From CAZPMO01 sp964587515 (GTDB lineage: Bacteria; Pseudomonadota; Alphaproteobacteria; MPNO01): a stretch of 47,912 nt of DNA. The position numbers and the translations under genes are program-made. Location of the stretch: positions 1-47,912 of the forward strand of contig CAZPMO010000015.1 in assembly GCA_964587515.1 (NCBI GenBank), given 5' to 3'. The notes under the pieces are model-generated. The model saw nothing but the letters and a program-made list of their open reading frames with translations. It was not told the origin of the DNA and made no database searches. This document shows positions 34,337 through 43,354 of this stretch, piece after piece; position 1 is the stretch's first letter; every line of letters begins with the position of its first letter.

Positions 34337-35944
34337 ATGGATACCGATACCATCCCAGCGGCCGGTTACGACCGGCTTGAACTCCTGCAAGTCGCCGACG
34401 CTGTAGCGCGAGAGAAATCCATCGATCGGGAAGAAGTCCTGGAGGCGATGGAGGAAGCGATCCAGAAAGCGGCGCGAACGAAATACGGCCAGGAGCACGA
34501 CGTGCGCGCCCAGATCGATCGCAAGACCGGCGATATTCGTCTCGCGCGCTACGTGGAGGTGGCCGAGGAAATCGAAAACGAAGTGACGCAAATCACGCTG
34601 GACGTGGCGCGCGCGAAGAAGTCCGACGCGGAAATTGGCGAATTCCTGATCGACCCGCTGCCGCCAATCGATTTCGGCCGCATCGCCGCCCAGACCGCGA
34701 AGCAGGTCATCGTGCAGAAGGTGCGCGATGCGGAACGCCAGCGCCAATACGCGGAATACAAGGACCGTATCGCGGAGATCGTGAACGGCATGGTGAAACG
34801 CGTCGAGTTCGGCAATGTCACCGTCGATCTCGGGCGCGCGGAAGCGATCCTCCGCCGCGACGAGATGATCCCCAGGGAATCGTTCCGCCCCGGCGACCGG
34901 GTACGCGCCTATATCTACGACGTGCGCGAGGAAATCCGCGGCCCGCAGATTTTCCTGTCGCGCAGCCATCCGCAATTCATGGGCAAGCTGTTCGCCCAGG
35001 AAGTCCCGGAAATCTATGACAAGATCATCGAGATCAAATCGGTCGCGCGCGACCCGGGCAGCCGAGCCAAGATCGCGGTGCTGTCGAACGATTCCAGCAT
35101 TGATCCGGTCGGCGCCTGCGTTGGCATGAGGGGCAGCCGCGTGCAGGCGGTGGTCGGTGAATTGCAGGGCGAGAAAATCGACATCATCCAATGGTCGCCC
35201 GATCCGGCGACCTTCATCGTCAACGCGCTCGCCCCCGCCGAGGTCGCGAAAGTGGTGCTCGACGAGGACCAGAACAAAATCGAGGTTGTGGTTCCCGACG
35301 AGCAACTCAGCCTCGCCATCGGGCGACGCGGACAGAATGTCCGCCTGGCTTCGCAGCTTACACAGTGGGAAATCATCATCCTCACCGAGGAGGAAGAGTC
35401 CGAGCGTCGCCAGGAAGAGTTCCGGATCCGGTCTCAAATGTTCATGGACGCCCTCGATGTTGATGACGTGCTCGCCCACCTGCTGGTCACCGAAGGGTTT
35501 TCCTCGGTCGAGGAAGTCGCCTTCGTACCGATCGGGGATCTGGTCGGGATCGAGGGATTCGACGAGGAGATCGCCAACGAACTGCGGACGCGCGCCCAGT
35601 CCTTCCTGACCGAGGAAGAAGAGCGCCTGACCGGCTTGCGTCGGGATCTCGGTGTCTCGGATGAATTGGCCGCGGCCGAAGGGCTGACCCCGGCAATGAT
35701 GGTGACCCTCGGCGAGGCCGGCGTGAAAACGCTCGACGATCTCGCCGATTTGTCGGGCGACGAGTTGATCAACAGCGAGGACGGCGTGCTGCGCGAGTTT
35801 CACATGTCGGAGGACGAGGCCAACGCGGTCATCATGGCCGCGCGGGCCCACTGGTTCGACGACGACGAGCCGGCCGAAGCTGAAGAACTCGCGGACACGG
35901 TCGGCGAAACCGAAGTCGAAACCGAAGCAACGCCCAACAGCTGA
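34337..35944 (+). CDS. nusA: Transcription termination/antitermination factor NusA
   Basis: Binds RNA polymerase and nascent RNA, modulating pausing, termination and antitermination. The 535-residue protein has the N-terminal polymerase-binding domain (ADAVAREKSIDREEVLEAMEEAIQKAAR), an S1 domain (VKRVEFGNVTVDLGRAEAILRRDEMIPRE), KH domains with VGACVGMRGSRVQAVVGELQGEKIDI and LAIGRRGQNVRLASQLTQW, and two C-terminal acidic helix-hairpin-helix repeats (about 365-495) ending in an acidic tail. In E. coli NusA regulates its own operon, which gives a possible reason for the leader terminator upstream. Confidence 0.97.
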   Translation: MDTDTIPAAGYDRLELLQVADAVAREKSIDREEVLEAMEEAIQKAARTKYGQEHDVRAQIDRKTGDIRLARYVEVAEEIENEVTQITLDVARAKKSDAEIGEFLIDPLPPIDFGRIAAQTAKQVIVQKVRDAERQRQYAEYKDRIAEIVNGMVKRVEFGNVTVDLGRAEAILRRDEMIPRESFRPGDRVRAYIYDVREEIRGPQIFLSRSHPQFMGKLFAQEVPEIYDKIIEIKSVARDPGSRAKIAVLSNDSSIDPVGACVGMRGSRVQAVVGELQGEKIDIIQWSPDPATFIVNALAPAEVAKVVLDEDQNKIEVVVPDEQLSLAIGRRGQNVRLASQLTQWEIIILTEEEESERRQEEFRIRSQMFMDALDVDDVLAHLLVTEGFSSVEEVAFVPIGDLVGIEGFDEEIANELRTRAQSFLTEEEERLTGLRRDLGVSDELAAAEGLTPAMMVTLGEAGVKTLDDLADLSGDELINSEDGVLREFHMSEDEANAVIMAARAHWFDDDEPAEAEELADTVGETEVETEATPNS

Positions 35945-35967
35945 GCGCACTGAAGGAACGCGGCGAT

Positions 35968-36585
35968 TTGGACCTGAACCAGCATCATCCGATGGCGAAG
36001 CCCGAGACCATGCGGCGCTGTATCGCGACACGGCAATCGCTGCCGAAATCGCGGATGGTTCGCTTCGTGTTGGCCCCGGATCGCTCCGTCGTGCCCGACC
36101 TAGCCGGCAAGCTGCCAGGGCGCGGATTGTGGTTGAGCGCACGTCGCGATATAGTTGACAAGGCGTGCTCCGCTGATCTTTTCGCCAAGATGTCGGGAGG
36201 AAACGTCGAGCAGGCGCCCGATCTTTCGGACCGGCTCGAACGGCTGCTTGTCGCGCGTTGTTTCGATCTGCTCGGCTTGGCGCGGCGCGCGTCGCAGGCT
36301 ATCGCCGGCGCCGAGAAAGTGCGTGGGTTCCTGCGCGCGGGCAAGGGCGCGGTGATTGTCCTCGCATCCGACGGTCCGGTTGGGGAACGCCGCTCCATGG
36401 CGGCGCTCGCGCCCGGCGCAACTGTCATCGAGTCGTTCGACGGGTCGGAGCTGGGAAGCGTGTTCGGCCGGGAACGCGTGGTCTATGTGGCGGTCGGGCA
36501 TGGCCCGTTCGCCGAGCGTTTGGTTGATGAGACCCGGCGGCTCGCGGGATTCCGGAGCATGCCAGGTTCAGGAAAGTTGCATTGA
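35968..36585 (+). CDS. YlxR-family RNA-binding protein fused to an L7Ae-like domain
   Basis: A 205-residue protein between nusA and infB. The YlxR domain (DUF448) comes first: MRRCIATRQSLPKSRMVRFVLAPDRSVVPDLAGKLPGRGLWLSARRDIVDKAC, with the conserved GRG/A-W/L-L core. A ribosomal L7Ae/L30e-like domain follows (LLGLARRASQAIAGAEKVRGFLRAGKGAVIVLASDG). This fusion is usual in alphaproteobacteria. YlxR may bind RNase P RNA or nucleic acids; its role here is inferred. The TTG at 35968 has AAGGA about ten bases upstream. The ATG at 35992 is an alternative. Confidence 0.85.
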   Translation: MDLNQHHPMAKPETMRRCIATRQSLPKSRMVRFVLAPDRSVVPDLAGKLPGRGLWLSARRDIVDKACSADLFAKMSGGNVEQAPDLSDRLERLLVARCFDLLGLARRASQAIAGAEKVRGFLRAGKGAVIVLASDGPVGERRSMAALAPGATVIESFDGSELGSVFGRERVVYVAVGHGPFAERLVDETRRLAGFRSMPGSGKLH

Positions 36586-36586
36586 T

Positions 36587-39217
36587 ATGACTGAGCAAAC
36601 CGAAGATCAAAAACCAAAGAAAAAGCTCTCGCTGTCGCGCCCTGGACGACTGGAGCTGAAGAAAACGGTGGATGCCGGTCAGGTTCGGCAGAGCTTCTCA
36701 CACGGCCGTTCCAAATCGGTGACGGTCGAAGTTCGCCGCAAGCGCACCTTTACCCAGGCCGCGGACGGCGGCATGACGGAGATGAAGGAGGTCCCCGCGG
36801 CAGCGGACGTGGTGGACGAGGCCGAAGTTACGACGGCGCCCCAGGTCGAGGAGGAAACGGTCGAGCGCGTCGAAACGGAGGGCGAACGCAGAGACCGCAT
36901 TCTGCGCACCCTCACCGAAGAAGAAAAAGCCTCCCGCGCCCGGGCGCTGTCCGGCGCCAAGCAGGCCGAAATTTCGGCCGAGGAAGAGGCCCGCCTGCTC
37001 GCCGAACACGAAGAGGCCGAACGCCGCCGCGCCGCGGAAGAAGAACGCCAGCGCGCGGAAGATGAGGCCAAACGGCGCGAGGACGATGAAAAGCGCCGTA
37101 AGGAGGAGGAAGAAGTCGCCCGGCAAGCCACCGAACAGGCGTCTCGTCTCGAAGCGCGCGAGACCAAATCCGGCGAGCAGGAACCCGGCAAGGCGAAGGC
37201 GAGGCTCCGCCTCGTCGAAGGGCAGGAGACCGACGCCGCCGCGGAGGAAGAATCCGAACAGTCGCTGCGCGAAAAGCGGGGCGCGAAACCTGCTCAGCGG
37301 CGCCTGACCGCCAAGCGATCGGAACCACGCCGCAGGGGCGGCAAGCTCACCATGGCGCAGGCGCTCGACGACGAGGAACGGACGCGAAGCCTGGCGTCTA
37401 TTCGGCGCTCGCGCGAACGCGAGAAACGCGCGCAACAGCAGTCCGGCGAATCACTAAAGGTCGTGCGCGAAGTCGTTGTGCCGGAAACCATAACGGTGCA
37501 GGAACTCGCCAATCGCATGGCGGTGCGCGGCACGGACGTGATCAAGACGCTGATGAAGATGGACGTGATGGTGACGATGTCGCAAGAGATCGACGCCGAC
37601 ACCGCGGAGCTGGTGGTTACCGAGTTCGGCCACCGTTTGAAGCGGGTAAGCGAGGCGGACGTGGAAATCGGTTTGAAGGGCGACGCGGATTCCGAAGGAA
37701 ACCTAAGGTCGCGACCGCCAGTGGTTACGGTGATGGGCCATGTGGATCACGGCAAGACGTCGCTGCTCGATGCGCTGCGGTCCACGAACGTGGTCGCGGG
37801 CGAGGCCGGCGGCATCACCCAGCATATCGGCGCCTATCAGGTCGAGACCTCGTCGGGCCAGCGAATCACCTTTATCGATACGCCTGGACACGAAGCCTTT
37901 ACGTCGATGCGCGCGCGCGGCGCCAACGTCACCGATCTGGTGATCCTGGTGGTGGCCGCCGACGACGGCATCATGCCGCAGACGATCGAGGCGATCGATC
38001 ATGCCAAGGCCGCCCAGGTGCCGATCATCGTCGCGATCAACAAGATGGACCGGCCGGACGCCGACGCGGGGCGCGTGCGTAACGAGCTGTTGCAGCACGA
38101 GCTGGTGGCGGAGGAGTTCGGCGGCGAGGTTCTGACGATCGAGGTCTCCGCGACCGAAAAGACCAACCTCGACAAGCTCGAGGAAATCATTCTTCTCCAG
38201 GCCGAGCTTCTCGAACTAAAGGCCAATCCCGATCGTTCGGCGGAAGGCGTGGTAGTCGAATCCCGGCTGGAACGCGGCCGAGGCGCGGTGGCGACGCTGC
38301 TGGTGCAGCGCGGCACGCTGAATGTCGGCGACATTGTGGTGGCCGGTCAGGAATGGGGCCGCATTCGCGCGATGGACGACGACACGGGCGCGGCCATGCA
38401 GGCGGTGACCCCCTCGATCCCGGTCGAAGTGCTGGGACTTGGCGGCGCGCCGCTGGCGGGCGATGAATTCTCGGTCGTGGAAAACGAAGCGCGGGCGCGG
38501 GAAGTGACCGAGTTCCGGCAACGCCGCGTACGCGATCAGCGCACGGCCGTCGACGCCAAGGGCACCATCGAACAGATGTTCTCGCAGATCGAGGCCGGCC
38601 AGTTGAGCGAGCTGCCCGTGGTGATCAAGGCCGACGCCCAGGGCTCGATCGAAGCCATCCAGGGAAGCGCCGAAAAAATCGGCACGGACGAGGTTTCCGT
38701 GCGGATTCTGCATACCGGCGTCGGCGCGATCAACGAATCCGACATCACGCTGGCCAAGGCGTCGGGCGCGATGGTGATCGGCTTCAACGTGCGCGCCAAT
38801 CCGCAGGCCCGCGATCTTGCCAGTGGCGATAAGATCGATATCCGTTACTACTCCATCATCTATGAGGTCATTGACGACCTGAAAGGTATGTTGAGCGGCA
38901 TGCTGGTGCCGGCCCGGCGGGAGAATTTCCTGGGCAACGCGGCGATCCAGGAAGTCTTTTCGATCAGCAAGGTCGGCAAGATCGCCGGCTGCAGGGTCAC
39001 CGACGGCGTGGTCCGCCGCGGCGCTTCGGTGCGCCTGCTGCGCGACAATGTGGTAATCCATGAAGGCAAGCTGGCGACGTTGAAGCATTTCAAGGACGAG
39101 GTGCGCGAAGTGCGCGCCGGTTCGGAATGCGGCATGGCCTTCGAAAATTATCAAGACCTGAGGGCCGAGGACGTCATCGAGTGCTTCGAGGTCGAGGAAG
39201 TCGTCCGAACTCTCTAA
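36587..39217 (+). CDS. infB: Translation initiation factor IF-2
   Basis: The GTPase that brings initiator tRNA to the 30S subunit and joins subunits. The 876-residue protein starts with an IF2-associated segment (KLSLSRPGRLELKKTVDAGQVRQSFSHGRSKSVTVEVRRKRTF). A very charged, glutamate- and arginine-rich coiled-coil region (about 95-240) follows, then the IF2-N domain (PETITVQELANRMAVRGTDVIKTLMKM). The G domain has GHVDHGKTSLLDALR (G1, near 383), DTPGHEAF (G3) and NKMDRPDA (G4). Domains II to IV complete it, ending YQDLRAEDVIECFEVEEVVRTL. The ATG at 36587 is one base after the ylxR stop. Confidence 0.97.
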   Translation: MTEQTEDQKPKKKLSLSRPGRLELKKTVDAGQVRQSFSHGRSKSVTVEVRRKRTFTQAADGGMTEMKEVPAAADVVDEAEVTTAPQVEEETVERVETEGERRDRILRTLTEEEKASRARALSGAKQAEISAEEEARLLAEHEEAERRRAAEEERQRAEDEAKRREDDEKRRKEEEEVARQATEQASRLEARETKSGEQEPGKAKARLRLVEGQETDAAAEEESEQSLREKRGAKPAQRRLTAKRSEPRRRGGKLTMAQALDDEERTRSLASIRRSREREKRAQQQSGESLKVVREVVVPETITVQELANRMAVRGTDVIKTLMKMDVMVTMSQEIDADTAELVVTEFGHRLKRVSEADVEIGLKGDADSEGNLRSRPPVVTVMGHVDHGKTSLLDALRSTNVVAGEAGGITQHIGAYQVETSSGQRITFIDTPGHEAFTSMRARGANVTDLVILVVAADDGIMPQTIEAIDHAKAAQVPIIVAINKMDRPDADAGRVRNELLQHELVAEEFGGEVLTIEVSATEKTNLDKLEEIILLQAELLELKANPDRSAEGVVVESRLERGRGAVATLLVQRGTLNVGDIVVAGQEWGRIRAMDDDTGAAMQAVTPSIPVEVLGLGGAPLAGDEFSVVENEARAREVTEFRQRRVRDQRTAVDAKGTIEQMFSQIEAGQLSELPVVIKADAQGSIEAIQGSAEKIGTDEVSVRILHTGVGAINESDITLAKASGAMVIGFNVRANPQARDLASGDKIDIRYYSIIYEVIDDLKGMLSGMLVPARRENFLGNAAIQEVFSISKVGKIAGCRVTDGVVRRGASVRLLRDNVVIHEGKLATLKHFKDEVREVRAGSECGMAFENYQDLRAEDVIECFEVEEVVRTL

Positions 39218-39254
39218 GAGATGCGGCCTCGCCGGATTTACCGACGGAATTGAA

Positions 39255-39674
39255 ATGAAAGACGATCGCGGATCGGGGCAGGGCCGATCCCGGGGGCGGT
39301 CCAACCGGCAGCTCCGGGTCGGCGAGCTGTTGCGTCGCGCCCTGACTGAAATTCTTGAACGCGGCGAGCTCAGGGATCCCGATATCGCCGACGTGTCGGT
39401 CACGGTCACCGAGGTGCGCGTCAGCCCCGATCTGCGGGGCGCCACCGCTTTCGTGGTCCCGCTCGGCGGCGGCGATATTGAAAAACTGTTGGGCGGATTG
39501 CGCCGCGCCGCGCCATTCCTGCGCCGCGCCGTCGCCGGCCGCGTCGATCTCAAATACCAGCCGGCATTATCGTTCGAAGCCGATGTCTCGTTCGATCACG
39601 CCAGCCGAATCGACCGGCTTCTGGATGATTCGCGACGCCCCGAGCCCGGCGAAGAGCCCGACGATGGCGCGTAA
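39255..39674 (+). CDS. rbfA: Ribosome-binding factor A
   Basis: Assists 16S rRNA 5' end maturation and cold adaptation on the 30S subunit. The 139-residue protein has a basic head (GRSRGRSNRQLRVGELLRRALTEILERGELRDPD), the core VSVTVTEVRVSPDLRGATAFVVPLGG and LRRAAPFLRRAVAGRVDLKYQPALSFEADVSFDHASRIDRLLDD, matching the family's KH-like fold. The C-terminus is acidic. Its end overlaps truB by 11 bp. Confidence 0.94.
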   Translation: MKDDRGSGQGRSRGRSNRQLRVGELLRRALTEILERGELRDPDIADVSVTVTEVRVSPDLRGATAFVVPLGGGDIEKLLGGLRRAAPFLRRAVAGRVDLKYQPALSFEADVSFDHASRIDRLLDDSRRPEPGEEPDDGA

Positions 39675-40596
39675 ACGACGCGGGGATCCGGTCCATGGCT
39701 GGGTCGTCATCGACAAGCCGGCCGGCATGACATCGGCGCGCGTGGTGGCGCGGGTGCGCGGAATACTGAACGCCGCCAAGGCCGGACACGCGGGCACGCT
39801 CGACCCGCTGGCGACCGGCGTTCTGCCGGTGGCGCTGGGCGAGGCGACCAAAACGGTGTCCTGGGTAATGGACGGGCGGAAAGCCTATCAATTCACCCTG
39901 GAATGGGGCGAGGCGCGCGCGACGGACGATAGCGAAGGCGAGGTCACCGCAACCAGCGCCGTGCGGCCCGATAGCGACGCGATCCGGGCCGCGCTCGGCC
40001 AGTTCACCGGCGCGATCGAACAGGTCCCGCCAGCTTTCTCCGCCATAAAAATTGACGGGCGCCGGTCCTATGAGCTGGCGCGCGCGAAGGAAGAGGTGGC
40101 GTTGACCGCGCGACCGGTACGGATCGACACCTTCGAACTGACCGATATTCCCGATCGCGACCACGCCTCCTTCGAGGTCAGGTGCGGCAAGGGTACTTAT
40201 ATACGGAGCTTGGCGCGCGATCTCGCGGTCGTTCTCGGCACCGTCGGGCATGTGGTTTCGATCCGCAGAATCGTGTCCGGGCCGTTCGATGAATCGGACG
40301 CGATTTCACTAGATAAACTTGACGCTCTGAGGCATATTGCGCCACCGCAAGACTATTTGCTTCCGGTCGAGACCGCGCTGGACGACATCCCGGCGCTGGC
40401 CCTGACCGATACCCAGGCCGATCATTTGCGACATGGTCGCACGGTCCGGGTCCGCGGCGCCGGCGCGTGCCGGTTCGCGGAAGCAGACGACCTCGGCGAA
40501 GGGGAAACGGTCTGCGCCATGTCGGACGGCAAGCCGGTCGCGCTTGCCCGATTGCACGGCGACGAGATTCGCCCGATCCGGGTATTGAACCTCTAA
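39664..40596 (+). CDS. truB: tRNA pseudouridine(55) synthase
   Basis: Makes pseudouridine 55 in the T loop of tRNAs. The 310-residue protein has the KP box VIDKPAGMTSARVV, the catalytic loop GHAGTLDPLATGVLPVALGEATK with the nucleophile D47, and the later YSAIKIDG-like PPAFSAIKIDGRRSYELAR. VRCGKGTYIRSLARDLA is also present. A short PUA-like C-terminal domain ends it. The ATG at 39664 lies inside the end of rbfA, suggesting coupled translation. rpsO follows 13 bp later. Confidence 0.96.
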   Translation: MARKRRGDPVHGWVVIDKPAGMTSARVVARVRGILNAAKAGHAGTLDPLATGVLPVALGEATKTVSWVMDGRKAYQFTLEWGEARATDDSEGEVTATSAVRPDSDAIRAALGQFTGAIEQVPPAFSAIKIDGRRSYELARAKEEVALTARPVRIDTFELTDIPDRDHASFEVRCGKGTYIRSLARDLAVVLGTVGHVVSIRRIVSGPFDESDAISLDKLDALRHIAPPQDYLLPVETALDDIPALALTDTQADHLRHGRTVRVRGAGACRFAEADDLGEGETVCAMSDGKPVALARLHGDEIRPIRVLNL

Positions 40597-40609
40597 CACG
40601 GAGTACACG

Positions 40610-40879
40610 ATGTCGATTACGCCTGAACGAAAGGCAGAGTTGATTACCGAGTATGCGACGGGAACCGCCGATACGGGTTCGCCCGAAGTGCAGGTTGCCA
40701 TCCTGACCGAACGAATTCTGAACCTGACCGAGCACCTGAAAACTCACAAGAAGGATTTTCACTCGCGACGCGGTCTGTTGATGATGGTCGGTCTGCGGCG
40801 TCGGCTGCTCGATTACCTCAAGCGGAAGAATCAGACACGTTATACGGACCTGATTGGTCGGCTGGAGTTGCGGCGCTGA
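40610..40879 (+). CDS. rpsO: 30S ribosomal protein S15
   Basis: A primary 16S rRNA binding protein of the small-subunit platform; it also forms bridge B4. The 89 residues are standard: MSITPERKAELITEYATGTADTGSPEVQVAILTERI, LTEHLKTHKKDFHSRRGLLMMVGLRRRLLDYLKRKNQTRYTDLIGRLELRR. GGAG lies seven bases before the ATG at 40610. The rpsO-pnp order is conserved in bacteria. Confidence 0.98.
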   Translation: MSITPERKAELITEYATGTADTGSPEVQVAILTERILNLTEHLKTHKKDFHSRRGLLMMVGLRRRLLDYLKRKNQTRYTDLIGRLELRR

Positions 40880-41007
40880 CGCGTCGTCTCTCCCCCGTGG
40901 CCGTGCGCAAGCACCATGCCAGGGTAGGGGCCATCCCGGTCCCGACCGCGGAACGGCGTGGCCGTTACCGTGGTGTTCGGCCGTGCGGCGGGGCCGCCGG
41001 CCACGAT

Positions 41008-41067
41008 GGTCGTCACCAACAGACGTGAAGTAACGACCGAATTGGAGCGCCGTCGCATAGGGCGACG
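41008..41067 (+). promoter_or_regulatory. Two stem-loops in the pnp leader
   Basis: GGTCGT (41008-41013) with ACGACC (41033-41038), and CGTCGC (41051-41056) with GCGACG (41062-41067), form two consecutive hairpins in the 212-bp rpsO-pnp space, directly before the pnp ribosome binding site. In E. coli a leader stem cut by RNase III is the basis of PNPase autoregulation. The same role here is an inference from position. Confidence 0.45.
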
Positions 41068-41091
41068 CGCGCGAATGGAAGGAACGCAGAG

Positions 41092-43236
41092 ATGTTTACC
41101 GTACATCGTAAAGAACTTGAATGGGGCGGACGCCCGCTGGTCATCGAGACCGGAAAAATCGCCCGTCAGGCCGACGGCGCGGTCCTGGTGACATATGGCG
41201 AGACCACGGTGCTGTGCACCGCCGTCGCGCAAAAAACCCCCAAGGCGGGCATCGATTTTTTCCCGCTCACCGTCAACTATCAGGAAAAAACATTCGCCGC
41301 CGGGAAAATTCCGGGCGGTTTCTTCAAGCGCGAAGGCCGGCCCAACGAAAAGGAAACGCTGACCTCGCGCCTGATCGATCGCCCGATCCGCCCGCTGTTC
41401 GCAAGCGGTTTCCGCAATGAAACGCAGGTCATCTGCACGGTGCTCAGCCACGACCTCGAGAACGATCCGGACATCGTCTCGCTGGTCGGCGCATCGGCGG
41501 CGCTGACCCTGTCGGGTATCCCGTTCATGGGGCCGATCGGCGGCGCCAGGGTCGGATATATCGATGGCGAATACGTGCTCAACCCACAGGCCGACGAACT
41601 GCCGAACACCCAACTGGACATGATCGTCGCGGGCACCGCCGACGCCGTATTGATGGTCGAGTCGGAAGCGGCGGAACTGTCCGAGGACGTCATGCTGGGC
41701 GCGGTCATGTTCGCACACCGCGAGTTCCAGCCGATCATCAACGCGATCATCGAGCTCGCCGAACAATGCGCCAAGGAGCCGTGGCAGGTCGCCGAGCCGC
41801 CCGCCGAATACGAGGCGGTGAAGGGCCGGGTCGCCGCGGCCGCCGAAGCGGCGCTGCGCGAGGCCTATCAGGAGACGGTAAAGCAGGCCCGCGTCGAGAA
41901 AATCTCGGAGGCCAAGAAACAGACGCTGGAGCAGCTCGCCGATGACGACACCGACGAGTCGCTGGTCGCGAGCGCCTTCAAGAACCTCGAGAAGGACATC
42001 GTTCGCGGCAGCATCCTCGATACCGGCATGCGGATCGACGGGCGCGACACCAAGACCGTCCGGCCCATCGAGTCCGAAGTCGGCCTCCTGCCCCGTTCTC
42101 ATGGCAGCGCGCTGTTTACCCGGGGCGAGACCCAGGCGCTGGTGGTCGCAACGCTTGGCACCGGCCAGGATGAGCAGATCATCGATGCGCTGGAAGGGGA
42201 ATACCGCGAGCACTTCCTGCTGCACTACAACTTCCCGCCTTATTCGGTGGGCGAGGCGAGCTTCCTGCGCTCACCCGGCCGTCGTGAAATCGGCCACGGG
42301 AAGCTGGCTTGGCGGGCGGTCCATGCGGTGATGCCGACGAAGGAGGATTTCCCGTATACGCTCCGCATCGTGTCGGAGATCACCGAATCCAACGGCTCGT
42401 CGTCGATGGCCACCGTGTGCGGCACCTCTCTGGCGTTGATGGACGCGGGTGTTCCGCTGAAGCAGCCGGTCGCCGGCATCGCCATGGGTCTGATCAAGGA
42501 AGACGACCGCTTCGCCGTTCTCTCCGATATTCTCGGCGACGAGGATCATCTGGGCGACATGGACTTTAAGGTGGCCGGCAGCAAGGTCGGTGTCACCGCC
42601 CTTCAGATGGACATCAAGATCACCGGCATTACCGAGGAGATCATGCGGGTCGCGCTCGACCAGGCGAAGGGCGGGCGTCTGCACATTCTCGATAACATGG
42701 CGAGAGCGCTCGATACCGCGCGCGACGCCGTCAGCGAGCATGCGCCGAGGATCACCACCATGTCGATCCCCCGCGACAAGATCCGCGAGGTCATCGGTAC
42801 CGGCGGCAAGGTCATCCGCGAGATTTGCGAGGTCACCGGCGCCAAGATCGATATCGAGGACGACGGCACGATCAAGGTGGCCGCGATCGATTCGGAAGCC
42901 GGCGACAAGGCGGTCGAATGGATCAAAAGCATCGTCGCTGAGCCGGAAGTCGGCGTGATCTATACAGGTAAGGTCGTGAAGGTGGTCGATTTCGGCGCCT
43001 TCGTGAACTTCCTGGGGACACGCGACGGGCTGGTCCATATCAGCGAGCTGGCCGATCATCGCGTCGGCAAGGTCACCGACATCATCAACGAGGGCGACAC
43101 CGCTAAGGTCAAAGTGCTCGGCATCGACGATCGCGGCAAGGTCCGGCTCAGCATGAAGGTGGTTGATCAGGCGACGGGCGAAGACATTTCGGCCAAGGAC
43201 CAGGCCGAGAAGGAGACGGCGTCGACGGACGCCTGA
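41092..43236 (+). CDS. pnp: Polyribonucleotide nucleotidyltransferase (PNPase)
   Basis: The phosphorolytic 3'-5' exoribonuclease of mRNA decay. The 714-residue protein has two RNase PH domains: GGRPLVIETGKIARQADGAVLVTYGETTVLC with FFKREGRPNEKETLTSRLIDRPIRPLF, then RSHGSALFTRGETQALVVATLGT with FPPYSVGEASFLRSPGRREIGHGKLAWRA. A KH domain (IPRDKIREVIGTGGKVIREICEVTGAKIDIEDDG) and an S1 domain (VIYTGKVVKVVDFGAFVNFLGTRDGLVHISELADHRV) follow. AAGGA lies eight bases upstream of the ATG. A hairpin terminator follows the stop. Confidence 0.98.
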   Translation: MFTVHRKELEWGGRPLVIETGKIARQADGAVLVTYGETTVLCTAVAQKTPKAGIDFFPLTVNYQEKTFAAGKIPGGFFKREGRPNEKETLTSRLIDRPIRPLFASGFRNETQVICTVLSHDLENDPDIVSLVGASAALTLSGIPFMGPIGGARVGYIDGEYVLNPQADELPNTQLDMIVAGTADAVLMVESEAAELSEDVMLGAVMFAHREFQPIINAIIELAEQCAKEPWQVAEPPAEYEAVKGRVAAAAEAALREAYQETVKQARVEKISEAKKQTLEQLADDDTDESLVASAFKNLEKDIVRGSILDTGMRIDGRDTKTVRPIESEVGLLPRSHGSALFTRGETQALVVATLGTGQDEQIIDALEGEYREHFLLHYNFPPYSVGEASFLRSPGRREIGHGKLAWRAVHAVMPTKEDFPYTLRIVSEITESNGSSSMATVCGTSLALMDAGVPLKQPVAGIAMGLIKEDDRFAVLSDILGDEDHLGDMDFKVAGSKVGVTALQMDIKITGITEEIMRVALDQAKGGRLHILDNMARALDTARDAVSEHAPRITTMSIPRDKIREVIGTGGKVIREICEVTGAKIDIEDDGTIKVAAIDSEAGDKAVEWIKSIVAEPEVGVIYTGKVVKVVDFGAFVNFLGTRDGLVHISELADHRVGKVTDIINEGDTAKVKVLGIDDRGKVRLSMKVVDQATGEDISAKDQAEKETASTDA

Positions 43237-43249
43237 CCGGATGTTACCG

Positions 43250-43278
43250 GGGCTGGTCCTTTTGGGACCGGCCCTTAT
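43250..43278 (+). terminator. Intrinsic terminator after pnp
   Basis: GGGCTGGTCC (43250-43259) pairs over ten positions (one G-T) with GGACCGGCCC (43265-43274) around a TTTTG loop, followed by TTATAT. It ends the rimP-pnp transcription unit. The T-tract is interrupted. Confidence 0.7.
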
Positions 43279-43354
43279 ATATTAGGTGAGTGACCGGGTC
43301 GGCTCCGACCGACGGTGGCTGGAGCCAACCCGTGTCGCGGCAAGGAGAATTCTT

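Noticed and set aside
34115..36142. 675-codon open frame antisense to nusA
   Set aside because: It runs across rimP, nusA and ylxR in antisense and resembles no protein family I know.
37000..37300. Low-complexity repeat in infB as a separate element
   Set aside because: This Glu/Arg-rich coiled-coil region is normal for alphaproteobacterial IF-2.
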